A stretch of DNA of 37,025 nt from Asaia bogorensis (GTDB lineage: Bacteria; Pseudomonadota; Alphaproteobacteria; Acetobacterales; Acetobacteraceae): assembly GCA_945873195.1 (NCBI GenBank), contig CAMCDA010000020.1, forward strand, positions 1 to 37,025, written 5' to 3'. Shown piece after piece: positions 9,183 through 18,907 of this stretch. The notes under the pieces are model-generated. The model was not told where the DNA came from and did no database searches. It saw only the letters and a list, made by a program, of their open reading frames with translations. Within the stretch, counting starts at the first letter, position 1, and the number at the start of each line of letters is the position of its first letter. Position numbers and translations under genes: made by a program.

Positions 9183-9803
9183 ATGCCCACCGCCCTGTCC
9201 AGGCGCATGACCCTGCTGCGCCGACGTCCCAGTGTTCCACCGCAAGCGTTCGGGGCTCATTGGGCCGGGCCACACGCGGAGATTGCCCGCGTATATCCCG
9301 GCTTGGTGAAATACACGCAGAACCACGTGGAGCAGCGGATAGACCCCGCCCCGACCGACGCCTTTGAGTGCGACGGCATGGCCGAACTCTGGTTTCCCGG
9401 CCAGTCCGCCATGCGGGCGGCCCTGACCTCTCCCGTGACAAATGCCCTGATCGAAGACGAGCAACGGTTCCTGGACGGGGTGACCGGGATGCTGCTGGAT
9501 GAGGCCGACCTGGATGACGGGCGGGGCGGGGTCAAGATCATCGTCCTCGGCCGGACCCGCGCCGGCGCGACGGTTGACGCAACCGCCCCGACCCAGGCAA
9601 CGCACGGATCGACGGCGCGCGTGGTGTCAACCTGGAGCCGACCTGCGCTCTGGTCCATCCCCGAGCCACCCGACACCGTCCTCGTCGCCCGATTTGCCGA
9701 TGCGCCAGCCGCCCATGCCGCGCTCAATCCCACCGCGTGGCCCGCGCTTGGCGCCCTGGCCATGTGGCACGCCTACCGAGTGCGCGAGGTCCACGTCGTC
9801 TGA
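9183..9803 (+). CDS. EthD domain-containing protein
   Basis: This is a 206-residue protein. The first ~110 residues match the EthD fold, a ferredoxin-like alpha/beta domain: LLRRRPSVPPQAFGAHWAGP, then a PGLVKYTQNHV segment and a DGMAELWFP segment. EthD proteins include an accessory protein of ether (ETBE) degradation and polyketide-type cyclases, and most members have no known reaction. The C-terminal half looks like a second, degenerate copy (ALWSIPEPPDTVLVARFADA, then ALAMWHAYRVREVHVV). The ATG at 9183 has GGGAG 11 bp upstream; ATG 9207 is the alternative. It lies 55 bp after the cold-shock gene, with no clear functional link. Confidence 0.75.
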   Translation: MPTALSRRMTLLRRRPSVPPQAFGAHWAGPHAEIARVYPGLVKYTQNHVEQRIDPAPTDAFECDGMAELWFPGQSAMRAALTSPVTNALIEDEQRFLDGVTGMLLDEADLDDGRGGVKIIVLGRTRAGATVDATAPTQATHGSTARVVSTWSRPALWSIPEPPDTVLVARFADAPAAHAALNPTAWPALGALAMWHAYRVREVHVV

Positions 9804-10002
9804 GCCCGGGATCGCGTCCGTCCCACCCGGATGCCTCTGCCTTGAGGACCAACCCCTTTGCCGCCAGACTGCCGGCCCAACGACCGAGCGTCCAGGAAGC
9901 CATGACCATGAGGCGGATTGAGGCAAGGCGCGCCATCTTCGGGGGCGGCCGAGGTGGCCCGTGGCCTCGAGAGCCCGGCCTGAAGACCCCATCAGCGCGC
10001 AC

Positions 10003-10875
10003 ATGACCCCCGCACGTATGTCCTTCTCCGACCTGCTGCCAGGGCTGGTGGCGGCGGTGTCTTTCAGCATCGCGGATATCCTGCTGAAGGTCGTGTTTGC
10101 CAGCGGGATGAACGTGCTCTCCCTGGCCTCACTCCGCGGCGTCCTCGTGGTCGCGTTCTTCGCCGTCTGGCTCCGCCTGGCCCCCGCGCCCCGCCAGCAC
10201 ACCAGCCGGGAGCGGCTGATCGCGCTGGGTATCGGCCTGGGGTTCTCGGTCACGATGTTCGGGCTGCTGCAATCCGTGGCCCTGCTGCCGGTCTCGATCG
10301 CCATCCTGGCCTATTTCATCTACCCGCTGCTGACCGGCCTGGCGGGCGCGGCGACGGGGGTGGACCGGGTGGGATGGCGCGCCCTGCTCGCCGCGCTGGT
10401 CGCCTTCGTCGGCCTCGGCCTCATGCTCGGGTTTCATCTGGAGGACCTGGCGCCGCTGGGCCTCGCCTGCGCCTTCATCGCCGCGATCGCCCGCGTCATC
10501 ACCCTCCTTCTCACCCGCGCCTACCTGTTCGGCGCCGACGCTCGGCTGACCACCTGGTATTCGATGGTGCCGTCCACCGCCGTCTACCTGATCGCCCTGA
10601 GCAGCGTGGGCACCTGGCACCAGCCCGAGACAACGGCCGGATGGCTGGCCTTTGTCGGGGTCAGCATCACGACGACCCTTTCGACCCTGATGATCTATAT
10701 CTCGACCAACCGGATCGGCCCCTTCCGCACCGCCCTGATCATGAACCTGGAGCCTCTGCTGACCACCCTGTTCAGCATGGCCCTGTTGGGAGAGACCCTG
10801 TCCCCCATCCAGGGCGTCGGCGCCGGCCTGATGATCATGTCCCTGGTTGCGTTCCAGATGCTGCGGGTGCGGTAG
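10003..10875 (+). CDS. EamA/DMT-family transporter
   Basis: This 290-residue membrane protein has about ten predicted hydrophobic helices in two EamA halves, the layout of drug/metabolite exporters of the RhaT/YdcZ type. The second half contains the NLEPLLTTLFSMALLGETLS segment typical of the family's last repeat. The substrate is unknown. ATG 10003 and ATG 10018 are both possible starts and neither has a strong Shine-Dalgarno. It is followed by a TauE/SafE permease 76 bp later on the same strand. Confidence 0.85.
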   Translation: MTPARMSFSDLLPGLVAAVSFSIADILLKVVFASGMNVLSLASLRGVLVVAFFAVWLRLAPAPRQHTSRERLIALGIGLGFSVTMFGLLQSVALLPVSIAILAYFIYPLLTGLAGAATGVDRVGWRALLAALVAFVGLGLMLGFHLEDLAPLGLACAFIAAIARVITLLLTRAYLFGADARLTTWYSMVPSTAVYLIALSSVGTWHQPETTAGWLAFVGVSITTTLSTLMIYISTNRIGPFRTALIMNLEPLLTTLFSMALLGETLSPIQGVGAGLMIMSLVAFQMLRVR

Positions 10876-10951
10876 AGGCGGGACAACCGGCACGGCCGCG
10901 GCCGTGCCGTCCCCGGTTGCGCCGAACCGAGCGCCCCGGCCAGGATAGCAG

Positions 10952-11698
10952 ATGGAAAACATCCCCCTGCTCGTCTTCGCCGGACTGCTCGCCGGCGCCA
11001 TGAACGCGATTGCGGGCGGCGGGTCCTTTGTCACCTTCCCGACCCTGGTCCTGCTGGGCCTCCCCCCCGTCGCCGCCAACGCGACCAGCACGGTCGCCCT
11101 GTTTCCAGGCAGGATCGCCAGTACCTGGGCCTATCGGGACGGGTTGACCGGGGTCGCGGGAGTCAGCCTGCGCCTGCTGATGCCCATCAGCATCCTGGGC
11201 GGGCTGGTCGGTGCCCTGCTGCTGCTGTTCGCCCCGGCCTCCACCTTCGATGCCGTCGTGCCCTGGCTTTTGCTGCTGGCGACCCTGACCTTTGCCGGCG
11301 GGCGGGAAGTCGGGCTCGCCCTCAGCCGCCGCCTTCGTATCGGGACCGGCACGATGCTGGTCTGCCAGTTCCTGATTTCGATCTATGGCGGCTACTTCGG
11401 CGGGGCGGTCGGCCTGATGATGCTGGCGGTCTGGAGCCTGCTGGACACCACCGAACTCAAGGCCATGGCCCCGGCGCGGACCCTGCTGGTCAGCGGCGCC
11501 AACGGGGCGGCGGTGGTGTGCTTCGTCATCGCCGGCGCGGTCCGGTGGCCCGAGATGCTGGCGATGCTGACCTCGGCCATCATCGGAGGGTACGGCGCCG
11601 CCCGGATCGCAAAATGGCTGCCACCCTGGCTGATCCGCATCGTGGTCCTGGTCCTCAGCGCCACGGTCACCGCCTGGTTCTTTTTGCGGCGCGGCTGA
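10952..11698 (+). CDS. TauE/SafE-family (TSUP) permease
   Basis: This 248-residue integral membrane protein has about eight hydrophobic helices. The N-terminal GAMNAIAGGGSFVTFPTL and the segment PPVAANATSTVALFPG are TSUP signatures, with a second copy at SIYGGYFGGAVGLMML and KAMAPARTLLVSGANGA. Family members move sulfite, sulfoacetate, taurine-derived or other organic anions; the substrate here is not known. It sits between an EamA transporter and an MgtE-type transporter. Confidence 0.88.
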   Translation: MENIPLLVFAGLLAGAMNAIAGGGSFVTFPTLVLLGLPPVAANATSTVALFPGRIASTWAYRDGLTGVAGVSLRLLMPISILGGLVGALLLLFAPASTFDAVVPWLLLLATLTFAGGREVGLALSRRLRIGTGTMLVCQFLISIYGGYFGGAVGLMMLAVWSLLDTTELKAMAPARTLLVSGANGAAVVCFVIAGAVRWPEMLAMLTSAIIGGYGAARIAKWLPPWLIRIVVLVLSATVTAWFFLRRG

Positions 11699-11739
11699 TC
11701 CGGCGGGACAGCGCGGGCGGTTGGGCGCATGATCGGCGC

Positions 11740-12741
11740 ATGGCAGACACGCCGCCTTCCCCCGACAACGTCACCGACCGGACCAATGCCGGTTCGGTGG
11801 CGGCCTATGTCGATGCCGCGGTGCTGGTCGCCGGCCTGGACGAAACCGCCGGCGCCGTCCGGGACAGGCTGGTGGGGCACCGGTTTTCCGCCGTCGATCC
11901 CGTGTTCGTGCTGGGCGAGGGCCGGACGCTCTTGGGCGCCATCCGATTCACCCTTCTGATGGCAGCATCCGCCTCGACCCCGCTGGCGACACTGCTGGAT
12001 CGGGATTGGCCCCATGTCGGGGCCGCCGCGTCACGGGAAACCGCGGCAAGTCTCGCGATCCGCCATGATGTGCCAGCCTTGGCCGTACTTGACCACGGCG
12101 GGGCCTTCCTGGGCGCGCTTTCGGCGACGGCCGTCATGGCGATCCTGCGCGATGAACATCTGGAAGACCTGCACCACATGGTCGGCATCCTGGGCCGCAG
12201 TGAGCAGGCCAAGAGCGCCCTGACAGCCGCGCCGCACCGCCGAGCGTTGTACCGGCTGCCATGGTTGGTGGTCGGGCTGGTGGGGTCGGCGGCGGCGACC
12301 GCCCTGATGGCCCACGCCGAGGCCGAGTTGTCGTCCCATATCGCGGTCACGTTCTTTGTTCCGGCAATCGTCTACCTCGCCGACGCCATCGGGACGCAAT
12401 CCGAGGCGGTGTCGGTGCGAGGCCTGTCGCTCAGCAATGGAGGCCCCTGGCGCCTGTTGTATGGAGAAATCGGCACGGGCGCGCTGCTCGGCGTGGCCCT
12501 CGCGCTGGTTGCGTTCGTCGGGGTCTGGGGTGCTTTCGGCGACTCAGCGCTGGCGCTCACGGTTTCGTTGTCGATCGCCGTGGCCGGGACGATCGCGGCA
12601 AGCGTTGGATTTGCCTTGCCGTGGCTGTTTCAGAGCTGGGGTCTGGATCCTGCCCTGGGGTCGGGTCCGGTCGCCACGGTGATCCAGGATGTCCTGTCAC
12701 TGGCGGTGTATCTGGGGTTGGTCCGCGTGCTGATGATCTGA
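11740..12741 (+). CDS. MgtE-type cation transporter, short form
   Basis: This 333-residue protein has a CBS-pair-like soluble part (about residues 45-150) followed by a five-helix MgtE C-terminal channel domain (about 170-333). The channel signature appears as FFVPAIVYLADAIGTQSEAV. Canonical MgtE is about 450 residues, with an N-terminal superhelical MgtE_N domain that is missing here. MgtE channels admit Mg2+ and are gated by the cytosolic domains sensing Mg2+, so loss of the N-domain suggests altered gating or another ion. The ATG at 11740 is chosen because the protein sequence becomes family-like from there; the open frame upstream overlaps the TSUP gene. Confidence 0.82.
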   Translation: MADTPPSPDNVTDRTNAGSVAAYVDAAVLVAGLDETAGAVRDRLVGHRFSAVDPVFVLGEGRTLLGAIRFTLLMAASASTPLATLLDRDWPHVGAAASRETAASLAIRHDVPALAVLDHGGAFLGALSATAVMAILRDEHLEDLHHMVGILGRSEQAKSALTAAPHRRALYRLPWLVVGLVGSAAATALMAHAEAELSSHIAVTFFVPAIVYLADAIGTQSEAVSVRGLSLSNGGPWRLLYGEIGTGALLGVALALVAFVGVWGAFGDSALALTVSLSIAVAGTIAASVGFALPWLFQSWGLDPALGSGPVATVIQDVLSLAVYLGLVRVLMI

Positions 12742-12802
12742 CACCAGACGCCCGACACCCTATCGACGAGTCAATCGTTCGGGTACTTGGGAAGATGCGG
12801 AA

Positions 12803-12829
12803 GGGCGGACGGGGATGCCCCGCCCGCCC
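12803..12829. terminator. Hairpin between convergent genes
   Basis: The stem GGGCGG-A-CGGGG / CCCCG-C-CCGCCC with a 3-nt loop lies between the convergent MgtE-type and peroxiredoxin genes. There is no T-run on either side, so it is a candidate structure at the end of both transcripts and not a classic intrinsic terminator. Confidence 0.4.
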
Positions 12830-12848
12830 CGATCCGCGTGCGGTCTGC

Positions 12849-13331
12849 TTACAGGACGCCGAGGATGGTTTCGGCCTTGCTCGCCTCAAACCCACCAGGG
12901 GCTTCGAGGCCGAGATGCGTCACCTTGCCGTCCTTGGCGACCAGCGCGTAACGCTGGCTGCGCATGCCCATGCCACGGCCCATCAGGTCGAGTTCCAGGC
13001 CCAGCGACTTGGCGAAGGCGGCGGAGCCGTCGGCCAGCATCGAAACCTTGTCGCCCGTGCCCTGGTCCTTGCCCCACGCGCCCATGACGAACGCGTCGTT
13101 CACGGAAATGCACGCGATGGTGTCAACGCCCTTGCCCTTGATGGCGTCGGCGTTCTGCACGAAGCCCGGCAGGTGCTTGGCGCTGCAGGTGGGGGTGAAG
13201 GCACCCGGCACCGCGAACAGCACCACGGTCTTGCCCTTGAAAATGTCGTCCGTGGAAACTTCCTTCGGCCCGTCCGCCGTGGCCATCATCAGTTTCATCG
13301 ACGGAATGCTATCACCGACCTTGATCGTCAT
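12849..13331 (-). CDS. Peroxiredoxin, Prx5 type
   Basis: This 160-residue thiol peroxidase reduces H2O2 and organic hydroperoxides. The peroxidatic Cys49 sits in [16 protein letters not shown], the Prx5/AhpE-like signature; a second Cys in TIACISV (around residue 72) could serve as the resolving residue. The usual [15 protein letters not shown] segment is present. The start ATG at 13331 matches the family N-terminus ([10 protein letters not shown]), and GGGGAG lies upstream. The electron donor, glutaredoxin/glutathione or thioredoxin, cannot be told. It converges with the MgtE-type gene. Confidence 0.93.
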   Translation of the reverse strand: MTIKVGDSIPSMKLMMATADGPKEVSTDDIFKGKTVVLFAVPGAFTPTCSAKHLPGFVQNADAIKGKGVDTIACISVNDAFVMGAWGKDQGTGDKVSMLADGSAAFAKSLGLELDLMGRGMGMRSQRYALVAKDGKVTHLGLEAPGGFEASKAETILGVL

Positions 13332-13452
13332 GGAACTCGTGCTCCCCGAAAAATGACCCTGCCCCGACACACCATTTGGCCGGGACCGGCCTGTTTGCGA
13401 CTCCTAGCCTTCCTTGCGGCGGCCGACAATGTCCGATTACACAGGTGGGGTA

Positions 13453-15069
13453 TCAGGCGGCATCCTCAAGGATCATCGCGGCCGCCTTCTCCCCGATCAT
13501 GATCGAGGGCGCGTTGGTGTTCCCCGCCACGACCGATGGCATGATGGAGGCATCGGCGACCCGCAGCCCCTCAATCCCATGCACCCGCAGGCGCGGATCG
13601 ACGACGGTGTTTGTCCCTGTTCCCATCGCGCAACTGCTGGTCGGGTGATGGTTGGTCACACCCGTGTCGCGCACGAATTGTTCCAGATCGGCATCGCTGG
13701 CGGCGTTAAGACCCGGCACCAGTTCATTCACCACATAGGGCTTCATCGCCGGCTGTTCGGCGATCTTCCGGGCGAGCTTCACACCCTCAACCATCGCACG
13801 CATGTCATATTCGGACCCGAGAAAGCCGAAGGTAATGGCCGGCTGGGCCAGCGGATCGGGGCTGCCGAGGCGCACCGTGCCGCGCCCGTCCGGCGACAGA
13901 TGCACCGGGCCGAGGGTGAAGCCGGGGAAGGGATGCGGGATGACCTTGTCCTTGGAACGTTCGAGCGTGCTCCATTCCAGCAGGTTGATCTGCATGTCCG
14001 GCCGCTCCAGCCGAGCGTCGGTGCGGGTGAAGATGCCGGCGCGGATGCCGTTCACCGCCATCGGGCCATCGCGGAACAGGCCGTAGCGGATGCCGGCCAT
14101 GATCTTGCGGGGCCAGCTGTTCTCCAAGTCGTTCATCGTGATCGCCTTGGCGCATTTCCACATCAGGTAGATGCCGAAATGGTCATGCAGGTTCGATCCG
14201 ACGGCGGGCATGTCGCGGATCACCTCGATCCCCATGTCGCGCAGATGTTCCGCCGGCCCAAGGCCCGAGAGTTGCAACAACTGCGGCGATCCGTAGGCAC
14301 CACCCGAAACCACGACCTCTCGGTTTGCCCGCGCCGTCTGCCGGCCGGCGGGTGATTGGTATTCGACGCCGACCGCGCGCCCGTTCTCGATCAGCACGCG
14401 CGTGGCCTGGCAGCCCGTGCGGACCACCAGGTTGGGACGCGCCTTCGCCGGTTCAAGATAAGCCTTCGCGGTGCTCCAGCGCCGGCTTCGGGCGGTCGTG
14501 GTCTGGTAATACCCAGCGCCTTCCTGCACCGCGCCGTTGAAGTCCGTCGTCCTGGGAATCCCCACCTGTTCAGCCGCCGCGATCATCGCGTCGGCCAGTT
14601 CCGAGGTCGAGGCCGCGTCCGAGACGTTCAGCGGGCCGCCGGTGCCGTGGAACTCCGACGCGCCACGCTGCTGGTTCTGGGCCTTCTTGAAATACGGCAG
14701 GACCGAGTCCCAGTCCCAGCCGACACAACCCCTCTGGCGCCAGTCGTCATAGTCACGGTGGTTGCCCCGCATATACACCATGCCATTGATCGAGCTCGTG
14801 CCGCCGAGCGTGCGCCCGCGGGGGACATAGAGCTTGCGGCCGTTGAACTGGGGCTGGGGCGCGCTCTCGAACTTCCAGTTCACCTTGGCATCGACATAGG
14901 TCTTGGCGAAGCCCAGCGGAATATGGATCCAGGGGTTCGTGTCGGGCGGGCCGGCTTCCAGCAGCAGAACGCGGTGGCGGGCGTTCTCCGACAGCCGAGC
15001 CGCGACGGCGGCGCCGGCCGAACCGGCCCCGGTGACGATGAAGTCGAAGGTATCAGCGGTGTCGGACAT
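13453..15069 (-). CDS. GMC-family FAD oxidoreductase
   Basis: This 538-residue flavoprotein belongs to the choline dehydrogenase/alcohol oxidase branch of the GMC family. The FAD-binding [15 protein letters not shown] lies near the N-terminus, the [15 protein letters not shown] signature follows at about residue 90, and the C-terminal region has the catalytic His in [12 protein letters not shown] plus [20 protein letters not shown]. The substrate could be choline, a long-chain alcohol or another alcohol; nothing nearby (no betB or betI) supports choline specifically. AAGGGAAAT precedes the ATG at good distance. It diverges from the copper ATPase gene over 115 bp. Confidence 0.9.
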   Translation of the reverse strand: MSDTADTFDFIVTGAGSAGAAVAARLSENARHRVLLLEAGPPDTNPWIHIPLGFAKTYVDAKVNWKFESAPQPQFNGRKLYVPRGRTLGGTSSINGMVYMRGNHRDYDDWRQRGCVGWDWDSVLPYFKKAQNQQRGASEFHGTGGPLNVSDAASTSELADAMIAAAEQVGIPRTTDFNGAVQEGAGYYQTTTARSRRWSTAKAYLEPAKARPNLVVRTGCQATRVLIENGRAVGVEYQSPAGRQTARANREVVVSGGAYGSPQLLQLSGLGPAEHLRDMGIEVIRDMPAVGSNLHDHFGIYLMWKCAKAITMNDLENSWPRKIMAGIRYGLFRDGPMAVNGIRAGIFTRTDARLERPDMQINLLEWSTLERSKDKVIPHPFPGFTLGPVHLSPDGRGTVRLGSPDPLAQPAITFGFLGSEYDMRAMVEGVKLARKIAEQPAMKPYVVNELVPGLNAASDADLEQFVRDTGVTNHHPTSSCAMGTGTNTVVDPRLRVHGIEGLRVADASIMPSVVAGNTNAPSIMIGEKAAAMILEDAA

Positions 15070-15184
15070 ATTTCCCTTGTTCCTGCTCTGCGGAGGTCTG
15101 GATGTGGATACCAGGGTGGGCCGGGTTCGTCATGGGGTTGGGAGCGGGCTTGACCCGGCGGTTACGCGTCCCCCTATTTCCCCC

Positions 15185-17341
15185 ATGGACAAGACCATGA
15201 CCGGCGGCGACGCCCAGACGATCGACCTCGCGATCGGCGGCATGACCTGCGCCGCCTGCGTGGGCCGAGTGGAGAAGGTTCTCGGCCGGGTCCCCGGCGT
15301 CACCGAGGTCAGCGTCAACCTGGCCAGCGAGCGGGCGCATATCCTGACCGCCGCGGCCCCCGACATCGCCGCCCTGATCCGCGCCGTCGAGAAGGCCGGT
15401 TACGAAGCCACCCAGGTGGTCGAGACCGCGCCGCCCCCCGATACCGCGCCCGAGGACCGGGTCGAGCTGATCCATCTCCTGGCCGGCGTCGCCCTGTCCG
15501 CGCCCCTGCTGATCGGGATGATCGTGCCCGCGCTGATGCTTCCGGCCTGGGCGCAGTTCGCGCTCGCCACACCGGTGCAGGTCTGGCTTGGCTGGCGCTT
15601 CTACGTCGCCGGCTGGCGCGCCGCCCGGGCGCTGTCGGGCAACATGGACCTGCTGGTTGCCCTTGGCACCTCGGCCGCCTGGGGCCTGTCCACCTGGAAC
15701 TGGCTGGTCAGCGGCCACCATCACGATCTGTATTTCGAGTCCTCCGCCGTCCTCATCACCTTCATCCTCTTCGGCAAATGGCTGGAACGCCGGGCTCGGC
15801 GGCAGACGGCCTCGGCGATCAGGGCGCTGATGCGGCTGCGCCCCGACACCGCCCGCCTGTTGCGGGACGGTATCGAAACCGACGTCCCCATCGACCAGGT
15901 TCGCCCCGGCGACCAAGTGGTCGTCCGCCCCGGCGAACGCATCCCCGTGGACGGCCGGATCATCGAGGGCAACGCCGCCATCGACGCCTCGATGCTGACC
16001 GGCGAGAGCCTGCCGGTCGACACCGGCCCCGGTGCCCGGGTCGCCGCCGGGGCCATCGATACCGACGGCCGGCTGGTGATCGAGACCCTGGCCGTCGGGG
16101 CCGAAACGATGCTGGCCCGCATCGTCCGGATGATCGACGCGGCCCAGGCCTCCAAGGCCCCGGTTCAACGGCTGGCCGACCAGGTCAGCGCGGTCTTCGT
16201 GCCCGTCGTCCTGGTCCTCGCGCTGGTCACCATGGGCGGCTGGCTGCTGGCCGGGGCCGAGGGTGGGCAGGCCCTGCTGCATGCCGTCGCGGTCCTGGTC
16301 ATCGCCTGCCCCTGCGCCCTGGGCCTGGCCACCCCCACCGCGATCATGGTCGGGACCGGCGTCGCCGCCCGCCGGGGCATCCTGATCCGCGACGCCGCCG
16401 CGCTGGAGCGGGCCCACGCGGTGCAGGTCGTTGCCTTTGACAAGACCGGAACCCTGACGGTCGGCAAGCCCGCCGTCACTGATATCGTTGGCACCGATCC
16501 CGACGCCACCCTGCGGATCGCCGCATCATTGCAGACCGGCAGCGAACACAGCCTGGCCGAGGCCGTCCGCGTCCGGGCGGCCGAGGCTGGCATAACCTCC
16601 AACCCCGTCGAGGGCTTCCGCGCCGTGCCCGGCCGCGGCGTGATCGGCTCGGTCGCCGGCGTGGCGCATGGGCTGGGCAACCGCCGGCTGATGGCCGAAC
16701 TCGGGGTCCCGACCGAGACCCTTGAAGCCCAGGCCGCGACCCTGGAAGGCACGGGCCACACCGTGTCCTGGCTCGCGGCGGTTGGCGGTGCGCCGTTGGG
16801 CCTGATCGCCTTCGCCGACACGGTAAAGCCGACCGCCCGGGACGCCGTGGCCGCCCTGCATCAGGCCGGGATCCGCACGGTCATGCTGACCGGAGACAGC
16901 AAGGGTGCCGCGGCCGGGATCGCCGCCGCCCTGTGCATCGACACCGTCCTGGCCGAGGTCCTGCCCGCCGACAAGGCCCAGGCCGTGGCCGATTTGCGCC
17001 GGGATGGCACGGTCGTCGCCATGGTCGGCGACGGGATCAACGACGCCCCGGCCCTGGCCGCGGCCGATATCGGCATCGCCATGTCCACCGGCACCGATGT
17101 GGCGATGGAGGCCGCCGGGATCACCCTGATGCGCGGCGACCCGGCCCTGGTTGCCCAGGCCATTGATATCTCTCGGCGCACCACCGCCAAAATCCGGCAG
17201 GGGCTGTTCTGGGCCTTTGCCTATAACGTCCTGGGCATCCCGCTGGCGGCCCTTGGTTATCTGTCTCCCCTTCTGGCGGGGGCGGCGATGGCGTTGTCCT
17301 CGGTCAGTGTCGTGGCGAACGCGCTGCTGTTGCGGCGGTAA
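15185..17341 (+). CDS. copA: Copper-exporting P1B-type ATPase
   Basis: This 718-residue pump exports Cu(I) across the inner membrane. There is one N-terminal heavy-metal-associated domain with MTCAAC (Cys22, Cys25), the actuator loop TGES, the transmembrane CPC at residues 375-377, the phosphorylated Asp419 in DKTGT, and GDGINDAPALAAADIG. The nucleotide-domain motif usually SEHPLA reads SEHSLA here (residues 453-458), so the invariant His is kept but the Pro is Ser. ATG 15185 and ATG 15197 are both possible starts, and neither has a Shine-Dalgarno. A weak promoter (TTGACC at 15150, CTATTT at 15174) could start the RNA at the ATG, giving a leaderless message. No CueR-type operator was found. 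It converges with cpoB 13 bp downstream. Confidence 0.93.
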   Translation: MDKTMTGGDAQTIDLAIGGMTCAACVGRVEKVLGRVPGVTEVSVNLASERAHILTAAAPDIAALIRAVEKAGYEATQVVETAPPPDTAPEDRVELIHLLAGVALSAPLLIGMIVPALMLPAWAQFALATPVQVWLGWRFYVAGWRAARALSGNMDLLVALGTSAAWGLSTWNWLVSGHHHDLYFESSAVLITFILFGKWLERRARRQTASAIRALMRLRPDTARLLRDGIETDVPIDQVRPGDQVVVRPGERIPVDGRIIEGNAAIDASMLTGESLPVDTGPGARVAAGAIDTDGRLVIETLAVGAETMLARIVRMIDAAQASKAPVQRLADQVSAVFVPVVLVLALVTMGGWLLAGAEGGQALLHAVAVLVIACPCALGLATPTAIMVGTGVAARRGILIRDAAALERAHAVQVVAFDKTGTLTVGKPAVTDIVGTDPDATLRIAASLQTGSEHSLAEAVRVRAAEAGITSNPVEGFRAVPGRGVIGSVAGVAHGLGNRRLMAELGVPTETLEAQAATLEGTGHTVSWLAAVGGAPLGLIAFADTVKPTARDAVAALHQAGIRTVMLTGDSKGAAAGIAAALCIDTVLAEVLPADKAQAVADLRRDGTVVAMVGDGINDAPALAAADIGIAMSTGTDVAMEAAGITLMRGDPALVAQAIDISRRTTAKIRQGLFWAFAYNVLGIPLAALGYLSPLLAGAAMALSSVSVVANALLLRR

Positions 17342-17354
17342 CCTGCTGTTTTGG

Positions 17355-18224
17355 TTACCGGCATCCTGCCCGCTGGCGGGCGCCGGCGATCGAATCGCGC
17401 AGTTCGGCGCGGGGCTGCGGGAACTCCGCCTGCAAGCGGCCGATCGTGTCGCAGGCAGCCTTCTTTTCATTGATGGCGGTCAGCGCATTCGCCAGTCCCA
17501 GCAACGCATCCTGGGCATAGGCACCCTTGCGCGACCGGTTATACGTATCGTCATACGCGATCGCCGCCTGCGGGAACTGCCGCTGCCCCGCCAATGACTG
17601 GGCAAGCAGGAACTGCGCGTCATAGGCGCGGGGGGAGGTGCGGTTCGTCATGACCTCCCGCGCGGATTGTTCGGCCACCACGTAATCCCGGCGCGCGAGG
17701 GCGGCATTGCCATCCTGCAAAGCGCGTTCGGGCGTGCGCGGCGTCGGGCCGGCCGCGACCGGAGGCGCCGATGGCGTGGGCGCCGCGACCGGGGGGGCAA
17801 ACGGAGCTGGCGCCGAGGGACGCGGCGCCGGGGCACCGGTCGCGGGCGCGCCGCCGGATGACATCTGGAACGACAGATCGTCAATCTTCTTTGCCAGATC
17901 AGCGTTCTGGCGCTGCATCTGGTTCTGGTTTTCGTCGACGCGGCCGCGCAACTGGCGGACCTGGTCCTCCATTGTCTCCACGCGGCTCAGCAATTGGGCG
18001 ACCATGTCATTGCCACCGGACGAACCGCCACGCACGGGCGCGCCGCCGCCACCACGCGCGACCTGGTCGCGCAACATCTGCACTTCCTGGCGAAGCTGGT
18101 AGATCTGGTTCTGCAGGGCGATGGCTTCACGGCTATCGACCTGCGCCTGCGCCATCGGAACCAGGCTTGTCGCGAACAGCACGGTGCCTGCCAGCATGGC
18201 GGGCCATCTTGGCGATAGACGCAC
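17355..18224 (-). CDS. cpoB: Tol-Pal system protein CpoB (YbgF)
   Basis: This 289-residue periplasmic protein links Tol-Pal to peptidoglycan synthesis during cell division. It has a signal peptide (about 1-27, ending AQA), then coiled-coil segments (about 35-55 and 75-118), a Pro/Ala-rich linker (about 125-170) and a C-terminal TPR region (about 170-285), the usual CpoB order. The start is a GTG at 18224, chosen because GGAGGAG lies 8 bp upstream; the next in-frame ATG is at 18197. Pal is 133 bp upstream, with a hairpin terminator between them. Confidence 0.9.
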   Translation of the reverse strand: MRLSPRWPAMLAGTVLFATSLVPMAQAQVDSREAIALQNQIYQLRQEVQMLRDQVARGGGGAPVRGGSSGGNDMVAQLLSRVETMEDQVRQLRGRVDENQNQMQRQNADLAKKIDDLSFQMSSGGAPATGAPAPRPSAPAPFAPPVAAPTPSAPPVAAGPTPRTPERALQDGNAALARRDYVVAEQSAREVMTNRTSPRAYDAQFLLAQSLAGQRQFPQAAIAYDDTYNRSRKGAYAQDALLGLANALTAINEKKAACDTIGRLQAEFPQPRAELRDSIAGARQRAGCR

Positions 18225-18288
18225 CCTGTCTCTCCTCCGTTAGGCGTATCGGCTCGTGAATCATCGGGCTTGAAGGCCGCCGTAAGGC

Positions 18289-18319
18289 AAAAAACCGGCG
18301 GCCGTATGGCCACCGGTTT
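18289..18319 (-). terminator. Rho-independent terminator between pal and cpoB
   Basis: On the minus strand a stem AAACCGG/CCGGTTT with an inner GGCC/GGCC pairing, one mismatch and a 4-nt loop is followed by a run of T (complement of the A-run at 18289-18294). It lies 38 bp past the pal stop and 65 bp before the cpoB start, so it should end most pal transcripts and let a fraction read through. Confidence 0.8.
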
Positions 18320-18357
18320 CCGAGCCTGACCTTCAGGACCCAAGCATGGTGTTGGGA

Positions 18358-18822
18358 TCAGCGAACCGAGGTGATCGCGTTCCGGTTCTGCGCCCAGGCT
18401 TGCTCATCCGAGCCCAGGGCGGTCGGGCGATCCTTGCCGAAGCTGATCGTCATCATGCGGGCGGACGCAACGCCCTTGGCACGCAGGTAGTTCTGCGCGG
18501 CGTTCGCGCGGCGCTGGCCGAGCGCGAGGTTGTATTCGGTCGTCCCACGCTCATCCGTGTTGCCGGCGATCTGGACGTTCACGTTCGGGAATTGCGCGAG
18601 CCAGGCAGCCTGACGATCCAGGGTCGGACGGCCATCGGCGCGAACCGCGGACTTGTCGAAATCAAACAGGATGCGGTCGCCCACATTGGCCACCAGGTCT
18701 TCCTGGCTGCCCGGCACGGGGCCGGCGCTGACGCCGCCACCGGTTGCCACGGCTTCTTCCTGCTTTGCACACGCCGCCAACAGGGCGACGGCGGCGAGGG
18801 CGCCCAAAATCTTGCTATTCAT
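18358..18822 (-). CDS. pal: Peptidoglycan-associated lipoprotein Pal
   Basis: This 154-residue outer-membrane lipoprotein has lipobox LLAAC with Cys18 as the lipidated residue. An OmpA-like peptidoglycan-binding domain fills about residues 45-154, with the signature GNTDERGTTEYNLALGQRRA. Pal anchors the outer membrane to the wall and, with TolB, drives envelope constriction at division. tolB normally lies directly upstream in the same operon. Here a HGGxSTGP-motif gene occupies that side and tolQRAB are not in the window. A promoter with ideal spacing lies upstream. Confidence 0.96.
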   Translation of the reverse strand: MNSKILGALAAVALLAACAKQEEAVATGGGVSAGPVPGSQEDLVANVGDRILFDFDKSAVRADGRPTLDRQAAWLAQFPNVNVQIAGNTDERGTTEYNLALGQRRANAAQNYLRAKGVASARMMTISFGKDRPTALGSDEQAWAQNRNAITSVR

Positions 18823-18907
18823 GTTATTGTCGTCCCTAGTCGAGGGTGTAAACGAAGACTAAACGACGGACGACGACGGCAGGCCCGCACGTTCCGCCTG
18901 CGTGAGC

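Noticed and set aside
15053..16417. 454-residue minus-strand open frame over copA
   Set aside because: Gly/Asp/Gln-rich shadow of GC-rich codons in the copper ATPase gene.
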